From contig NZ_JADDUE010000013.1 in assembly GCF_016526145.1 (NCBI RefSeq), positions 1-64,000 on the forward strand: 64,000 bases of DNA, read 5' to 3'. Numbering within the stretch: position 1 is the stretch's first letter; the number at the start of each line of letters is the position of its first letter. Below, one piece after another: positions 59,848 through 64,000 of this stretch. The notes beneath the pieces were generated by a model. That model was not told where the DNA came from. It worked only from the letters and a program-made list of their open reading frames with translations, and searched no databases. The translations under genes and the position numbers were made by a program. Source of the DNA: Saccharopolyspora galaxeae (GTDB lineage Bacteria > Actinomycetota > Actinomycetes > Mycobacteriales > Pseudonocardiaceae).

Positions 59848-61815
59848 TCAGGCGAGCGGCCGCAGGCTGTCGAACCAGTCCTGCGGCACGTCTCGGGCGC
59901 GCGCTACGTACACCGTGACATCGGCCTTCGTGGGTTCGCCGACGACGGCCGCGCGCGCCACCGGCAACCCGCCGACACGCTCGACGCTGCTCACCAGCGG
60001 CCCGACCTTGGCACTGGTCGCCGGGGTGAACCGCCCGACCGGCTCCCCATCGAGTCGGACCTGCACCAAGTCCAGCGGCTTGCCCGCCTTCTCGACCGTG
60101 ATGCCGTGGAGGGTCACCGCGACGTCCTGCCCGGCATACGGCAGCAGGAAGTCGACGTGCTCTTCCTCGCCCGTCACCTGAAACGCATTGCCGAACGGCA
60201 GCAGCACGGCGTTGGCGTCACCGGGCATCGACGCCGGGTAGCCGAAGTCCTCGGCTTCCGCGACGAAAAGCGTGACGCGGGCCCGGAATCCGCTCCCGTT
60301 GTAGTTCTCGGCGGCCCACACGCGCGCATCGACCGTCACAGCGCAACCTCGAGCGGTGCTGACCGAGACCTGCGGGAAATACCCAGCGGACTTCTCGTGC
60401 GGGAGGTAGCCAACGTGGTGCCCGCGCACGAAGACAGCCACCGCATGCCCCGCACCGTGCGGATTGCCGGGGTCGGGCACCAGCACTGCCTTTTCCCGCG
60501 ACTCGGAGCCGCCGGGCTCCTTGTACTCCGGCGCCCCGGCGAACAGCGCCGCGATGGCCTTCTCGTGAAAGGACTCGCCCGCGACCTCGATCGTGCTCCA
60601 GGGACGCCCCCACGGTTCGAGCGGCCGACCCGCCGGGTCTGGCGGTACGTGCTCGTTCCCGGCGCCGGACTTCGGTCGGCGGACCGGTGCGGGTGGCGCG
60701 GTGATCGTTGGAGGCCCCGGTTCGGCCGCGTTCGTCGTTGCGGCCGTAGGTGCCGGTAGAGCCGAAGAGACCGCAGCGTCCGCCAGCCGCGCGCTCGTCA
60801 GCAACGGCGTTCGCGGACGGGCGCGGAGAGTCCGCTGCCACCACGTCGCGGCCTCGTGCCGCGACAGTTGCAAGGACCAGCCGAGCCCTCCGGATGAGGA
60901 CAGCGTGACTTCGGAATAGCTCATCACCGGCAGGCGGCGGTTGTTCTTGAAGCGGCGGTCCGGCCCGCCCTTCACGTTGGCGTACTGCCACGTTTCGCCG
61001 AGCCGCACTCCATCGCGAGGTATCGAGCCTTCTTCGACGAACCTGATCCGGCGCACGGTCACATCGAGGTGGTTGTAGTCCACGTCGCTCCAGCGACCAC
61101 CGGACTTCACCAGCAACCTGTCGGGCAGGAACAGCAGGCTGTGCCGCTTTGCCTGCACCGTGGGGACTTCGACGTTCGCGTTCAGCGCGAGCGGCAACCT
61201 CGTCGGAAACGACAGGTCGTGCCGCGACACGAGATCACCGGCGCCGGCGTTCGTCTTCCGGTCGTGCGTCCGGTTGAGGTGCGTGCTCGTCTGCACCCGC
61301 CATTTGCCATCGGTCCGGGCGAACGCGGGCCACCCGGTGACGAGGTCGTTGAACCACTTGGTCAGGTCCGAATCGACCTCGTAGTGCAGCACGACGCGGC
61401 GCCGCGCGAAGCCGACCAGAGCAACGACCAGCGCCGCCACCGCCGGGATGAAAAACAGCGGCACGGCGAAGGAAACGAACGCGCAGACGACGGTCGCCCA
61501 ACCCCACCCGGTGATCCAGCGCTGCGCGCGGTTGAGCTGGGCTGCGAGTTCGTCGGCCCCGGTGGGCACCAGTTGCTCAGCGCCGGCACCGATCAGGTCG
61601 GTGGTCGTGGTGTCGCCGGGCAGGTGGACCGGGCCGCGGTCAACCGCGGGAGCTTTGCTGCTCGGCGTGCGCCTCGTCGTCGTACGGCGAGCACGTGGTC
61701 CTGAGCCGGAGTTCGCATGGACCGAGAATGGGCCGACGCCACTGCTGATCCCCAGCCCCCGCGTGCTCACTCGGACGCGAAAGAGTCGTGGCCCGATGCG
61801 GACTCCGAAACCCAT
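59848..61815 (-). CDS. DUF4236 / HIRAN-domain membrane protein
   Basis: 655 residues from the ATG at 61815. Residues ~1-45 are DUF4236 (GFGVRIGPRLFRVRVSTRGL, SGVGPFSVHAN); a hydrophobic hairpin follows at ~105-140 (TVVCAFVSFAVPLFFIPAVA); an integrin-like beta-rich region at ~140-340; then a HIRAN domain at ~400-460 (VAGESFHEKAIAALFAG, AVFVRGHHVGYLPHEKSAGY). HIRAN binds single-stranded or damaged DNA ends in eukaryotic Rad5-type proteins. Role in bacteria unknown; possibly phage- or stress-related. Confidence 0.75.
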   Translation of the reverse strand: MGFGVRIGPRLFRVRVSTRGLGISSGVGPFSVHANSGSGPRARRTTTRRTPSSKAPAVDRGPVHLPGDTTTTDLIGAGAEQLVPTGADELAAQLNRAQRWITGWGWATVVCAFVSFAVPLFFIPAVAALVVALVGFARRRVVLHYEVDSDLTKWFNDLVTGWPAFARTDGKWRVQTSTHLNRTHDRKTNAGAGDLVSRHDLSFPTRLPLALNANVEVPTVQAKRHSLLFLPDRLLVKSGGRWSDVDYNHLDVTVRRIRFVEEGSIPRDGVRLGETWQYANVKGGPDRRFKNNRRLPVMSYSEVTLSSSGGLGWSLQLSRHEAATWWQRTLRARPRTPLLTSARLADAAVSSALPAPTAATTNAAEPGPPTITAPPAPVRRPKSGAGNEHVPPDPAGRPLEPWGRPWSTIEVAGESFHEKAIAALFAGAPEYKEPGGSESREKAVLVPDPGNPHGAGHAVAVFVRGHHVGYLPHEKSAGYFPQVSVSTARGCAVTVDARVWAAENYNGSGFRARVTLFVAEAEDFGYPASMPGDANAVLLPFGNAFQVTGEEEHVDFLLPYAGQDVAVTLHGITVEKAGKPLDLVQVRLDGEPVGRFTPATSAKVGPLVSSVERVGGLPVARAAVVGEPTKADVTVYVARARDVPQDWFDSLRPLA

Positions 61816-62030
61816 AGGTCTCAGGATACTCGCGGAAAACGGCGCTGACGCTCGTTCTGACGTTGGACGTCGTTGCCGCGTCCGCTCCGGTGCGTGCGCG
61901 AGCGCTGCTCCAATGGGGTCACCACGCGCCGCGACGTTCAACAATCCCGGCGGCAATGCCACCCAGCGCTGAACACGATTTTCCTATGCCGGGTGCGTAA
62001 TTCGTCTTTGCCACTGGCTCTATTCCGCAA

Positions 62031-62447
62031 CTATTTCGAAAGCACGGATGCGTCGAAGCCGACGGCCTCCAACGCCGCCTTCGGGTCCGCGACGAGCTTC
62101 CGGGCGTCCAGATCCATCAGACCGAGAACGCATCCGATCTCGGCCGACACCGCACCACTGTCCTTGGTGACCACCGAGTCGAGGTGGAACGACTTCCCCT
62201 CCCCGAAACTCACCTCGCAGGACACCTCGAACCGCTCATCGACCCGCAACTCCTGCCGGAAGTGCACCGTGGTGCTCAGCAGCACCGGGGCCAGGTTCTT
62301 CTCGATCAGCCCGTCCCAGTCGCAACCGGCCGCCCGGAACCCGGCTACTCGCGCCACCTCGCCGTACTGGTGGTACACGGCGTGGTTGACGTGACCGAGG
62401 GCGTCCAGCTCGTAGCTGCGGACCTGAAGGGGAACACGAATAGCCAC
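62031..62447 (-). CDS. Hotdog-fold acyl-CoA thioesterase
   Basis: 138 residues from a GTG at 62447. 4HBT-type pattern RSYELDALGHVNHAVYHQYG with the conserved Asp/His region, then VHFRQELRVDERFEVSCEVS. Hydrolyses acyl-CoA or aromatic-CoA thioesters in the cytoplasm. Monocistronic; substrate unknown. Confidence 0.88.
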   Translation of the reverse strand: MAIRVPLQVRSYELDALGHVNHAVYHQYGEVARVAGFRAAGCDWDGLIEKNLAPVLLSTTVHFRQELRVDERFEVSCEVSFGEGKSFHLDSVVTKDSGAVSAEIGCVLGLMDLDARKLVADPKAALEAVGFDASVLSK

Positions 62448-62557
62448 CAGCCCACCCTAACTACCGAGCCCGGCGACCGACCGCATTCATGACCACGATC
62501 GCAAGCGACCTCGACGGCCGAACACACCACGCGCAACGCGTTTTCGCGGTGGTTCGC

Positions 62558-63235
62558 TCAGAGCGCGGTGGTGCGCGTCCGGTGCACCTCGGGAAGGGCG
62601 TCGATGACGCTACGCAGGTGCTCGCGCATCGCCTGCTCGGCTGCCGCCGGGTCGGTCGCGCAGATCGCCTCGATGATGGCCACGTGCTGGGGCAGCGACA
62701 CGGAGGGGCGCCCCGGGTGCATGGCCAACCGGAACTGGTGGCGCACGTTCTGGCCGCGCAGCCTGCTGAGCACCTCGTGCGCGGTCTGCTGCCCGCTGAC
62801 CCGCAGCACCAGCGAGTGCAGCCGCTTGTTCAGCTCGGAGTAGCCCCACACGTCGCCGCCGGAGACGGCGGTCCGCATCTGCTCGCCGATCTCGCGCAGC
62901 TCCGACCGGTCCTCGTCGGTGGCGCGTTCCGCGGCCCGCGCCGCGCACAGGCCCTCGACCGCCATGCGGACCTCGGTGATCTCGATGGCCTCCTCCAGCG
63001 AGACCGCGCGCACCCGGGCGCCGCGGTTCTGGATGCGCTCGACCAGCCCTTCGGTGGTCAGCTGCACCAGCGCGTTGCGCACCGCCGCTCGGCTGGCGTC
63101 GAACTGCTCGGAGAGTTCAGCCTCCACCAAGCGCTGGTTGGGCGCGAAGTCACCCCTGGTGATGGCCTCGCGGATCACGTCGGCCACCGGCGGCTGTGCG
63201 GCCGGCTGCTCGGCGTCGCGCTTCGCTGTCGTCAC
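62558..63235 (-). CDS. GntR/FadR-type regulator with FCD domain
   Basis: 225 residues from a GTG at 63235. Winged helix VADVIREAITRGDFAPNQRL, VEAELSEQFDASRAAVRNAL, VERIQNRGARVRAVS; FCD domain RMAVEGLCAARAAERAT and LNKRLHSLVLRVSGQ with His ligands. Its upstream gap (63236-63343) contains direct repeats TGCTAAC and it faces the DUF1932-type dehydrogenase, which it may control. Confidence 0.87.
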   Translation of the reverse strand: MTTAKRDAEQPAAQPPVADVIREAITRGDFAPNQRLVEAELSEQFDASRAAVRNALVQLTTEGLVERIQNRGARVRAVSLEEAIEITEVRMAVEGLCAARAAERATDEDRSELREIGEQMRTAVSGGDVWGYSELNKRLHSLVLRVSGQQTAHEVLSRLRGQNVRHQFRLAMHPGRPSVSLPQHVAIIEAICATDPAAAEQAMREHLRSVIDALPEVHRTRTTAL

Positions 63236-63257
63236 TGCCCTACCCCGTACCGATTTT

Positions 63258-63286
63258 TGCTAACAATTTTGTCCATCAATGCTAAC
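63258..63286. promoter_or_regulatory. Direct repeats upstream of the GntR gene
   Basis: TGCTAAC at 63258-63264 and again at 63280-63286, 22 bp centre to centre, with ACAATTTTGT (63263-63272) between them, where ACAA and TTGT arms form a small dyad around TT. They lie 23 bases upstream of the regulator GTG. FadR-type GntR proteins bind short dyads like this; autoregulation is likely. Confidence 0.5.
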
Positions 63287-63343
63287 GGGCGGGTGGACGA
63301 CCGGTGCGCCCGTCCTCACCGGGCGGACCGCGAACAGCGGCGT

Positions 63344-64000
63344 TCAGGCGGTGGGCGCGTCACCGGTCAGCCGCCGCAGCCAAGTGATGGTCGCGTCGCA
63401 GACATCGGTGGCGGCGCCGAGCTCGTCGAGGTACGAGCGGCAGTCGCGCATCTCGTGCACCCGGCGAGCGGCGTGCCGGCTGCTCCCGTCGATGAGCCGG
63501 TCCACGAGTTCGGCGCTGCCCAGCTCGGCCGCGATCTGCTCGCGTGCCCACTGCGCGCATCCCGCGCGCTCGGCGGCCGAGACCGACTCGAGCACGGTGG
63601 CGGCCAGGCCCTTCATGAACACGCTCCGCAGCAGCTTCCGCCCGGCCGCGGCACCGACTTCCGCGTCGAGCACCTCCACCGCGGCACCCGCGGGTCCGAA
63701 CACCTCGGCCACCGTCCCCGCACCGGGGCCCGAGACCACTAGCGGCGTGCGGGCACCGGCGCGCGGGACCGGCGCCAGCACCGCCACATCGGCGACCGGA
63801 GTGCCGGGCAGTGCGGCCTCGACGGCGCGCTTGGTCGCCACGTCCGCGCTGTTGAAATCGGCGAAGCACGCACCTGCGCCGGATTCGGCGACCTGACCGG
63901 CGGCGTCTTCGGCGAACCGGGCGCCGGTCAACGAGATCACCAGCCCGGCACCGGACGCGGCGCGCGCCGGGGACTCGGCGCGCTCGACGCCGTCCGGGAA
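63344..64000 (-). CDS. NAD(P)-dependent dehydrogenase with DUF1932 C-terminus (5' end beyond the window)
   Basis: The frame stays open to the last base, so the visible 219 residues are the C-terminal part and the start lies upstream. After the middle of a Rossmann fold (ASGAGLVISLTGARFAEDAA, DFNSADVATKRAVEAALP) comes a helical 6-phosphogluconate-dehydrogenase-like domain GAAAGRKLLRSVFMKGLAAT with the catalytic Lys of the SxFMKG motif, then the DUF1932 end. Related to 3-hydroxyisobutyrate/tartronate dehydrogenases; probably regulated by the GntR gene that follows. Confidence 0.78.
   Translation of the reverse strand, partial: FPDGVERAESPARAASGAGLVISLTGARFAEDAAGQVAESGAGACFADFNSADVATKRAVEAALPGTPVADVAVLAPVPRAGARTPLVVSGPGAGTVAEVFGPAGAAVEVLDAEVGAAAGRKLLRSVFMKGLAATVLESVSAAERAGCAQWAREQIAAELGSAELVDRLIDGSSRHAARRVHEMRDCRSYLDELGAATDVCDATITWLRRLTGDAPTA

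Noticed and set aside
1-64000. CRISPR arrays, tRNA or rRNA genes, phage integrase or att sites
   Set aside because: I saw no regularly spaced repeats, no cloverleaf-like or rRNA-like sequence and no integrase motif. By-eye reading cannot exclude a single tRNA, so a tRNA scan would settle it.

Overview
High-GC actinobacterial chromosome, most likely Pseudonocardiaceae (Saccharopolyspora/Amycolatopsis-like). This is inferred from GC-rich third codon positions, frequent GTG/TTG starts, tight ATGA/GTGA gene overlaps, a mycofactocin locus, an NDMA-dependent methanol dehydrogenase and many actinobacterial regulator families. All assignments are by eye; no database search was run.

Layout. (1) 0-5.8 kb: the edge of an IS3-type element next to a decaying OpuC-type compatible-solute ABC operon, an IclR regulator fused to half a hydrolase, and a DUF6282/nitrilase pair. 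(2) 5.8-19.4 kb: an eroded zone of remnants and small genes (amine oxidase, STAS, P-type ATPase and Na+/H+ antiporter fragments) around intact islands: cold-shock protein, RibD-like reductase, CBS protein, GNAT-AAA ATPase, Dyp peroxidase, a truncated formate dehydrogenase, a membrane ACT-GNAT protein and a MerR regulator. (3) 19.6-32.2 kb: the centrepiece, a mycofactocin/methanol-oxidation island. Rightward: a DUF4242-like ORF, an ErcA-like Fe-ADH, a MadS-like kinase and a MadR-like regulator. Leftward: methanol dehydrogenase, MoxR ATPase, VWA protein and a probable mycofactocin glycan methyltransferase. Divergent from these: mftA-mftB-mftC-mftD. mftE, mftF and mftR are not in the window; the locus ends at mftD, followed by a glutamine-deamidase-type toxin and its YrhB-type immunity protein. 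(4) 33.8-40.6 kb: an O-methyltransferase, then a gamma-glutamyl-polyamine degradation operon (gamma-Glu-GABA hydrolase, SDR, glutamine-synthetase-like ligase, aldehyde dehydrogenase, GntR regulator) whose first gene, a membrane protein, is broken. (5) 40.8-48.4 kb: a molybdenum hydroxylase operon (CoxL/CoxM/CoxS-CoxG fusion) with acyl-CoA ligase and enoyl-CoA hydratase, facing a PadR regulator across a 39-bp inverted repeat. (6) 48.6-53.7 kb: rifampin ADP-ribosyltransferase, a ThDP enzyme, and a leftward Zn-ADH / HTH-only IclR / formaldehyde-activating-enzyme-like operon. (7) 53.8-59.5 kb: a polyol-type operon (MFS, SDR, FAD oxidase, FGGY kinase) whose leader has a promoter and an intrinsic terminator directly before the first gene, with a GlpP antiterminator gene at its far end. 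(8) 59.6-64 kb: DUF4236/HIRAN membrane protein, thioesterase, GntR regulator and the start of a DUF1932-type dehydrogenase.

How it fits together. Methanol dehydrogenase makes formaldehyde with mycofactocin as probable electron acceptor; the Fae-like protein, Zn-ADH and damaged formate dehydrogenase are possible further C1 steps, although they are not adjacent. The GlpP-attenuator operon and the mycofactocin island with its accessory chaperone and methyltransferase genes are the two most system-like features.
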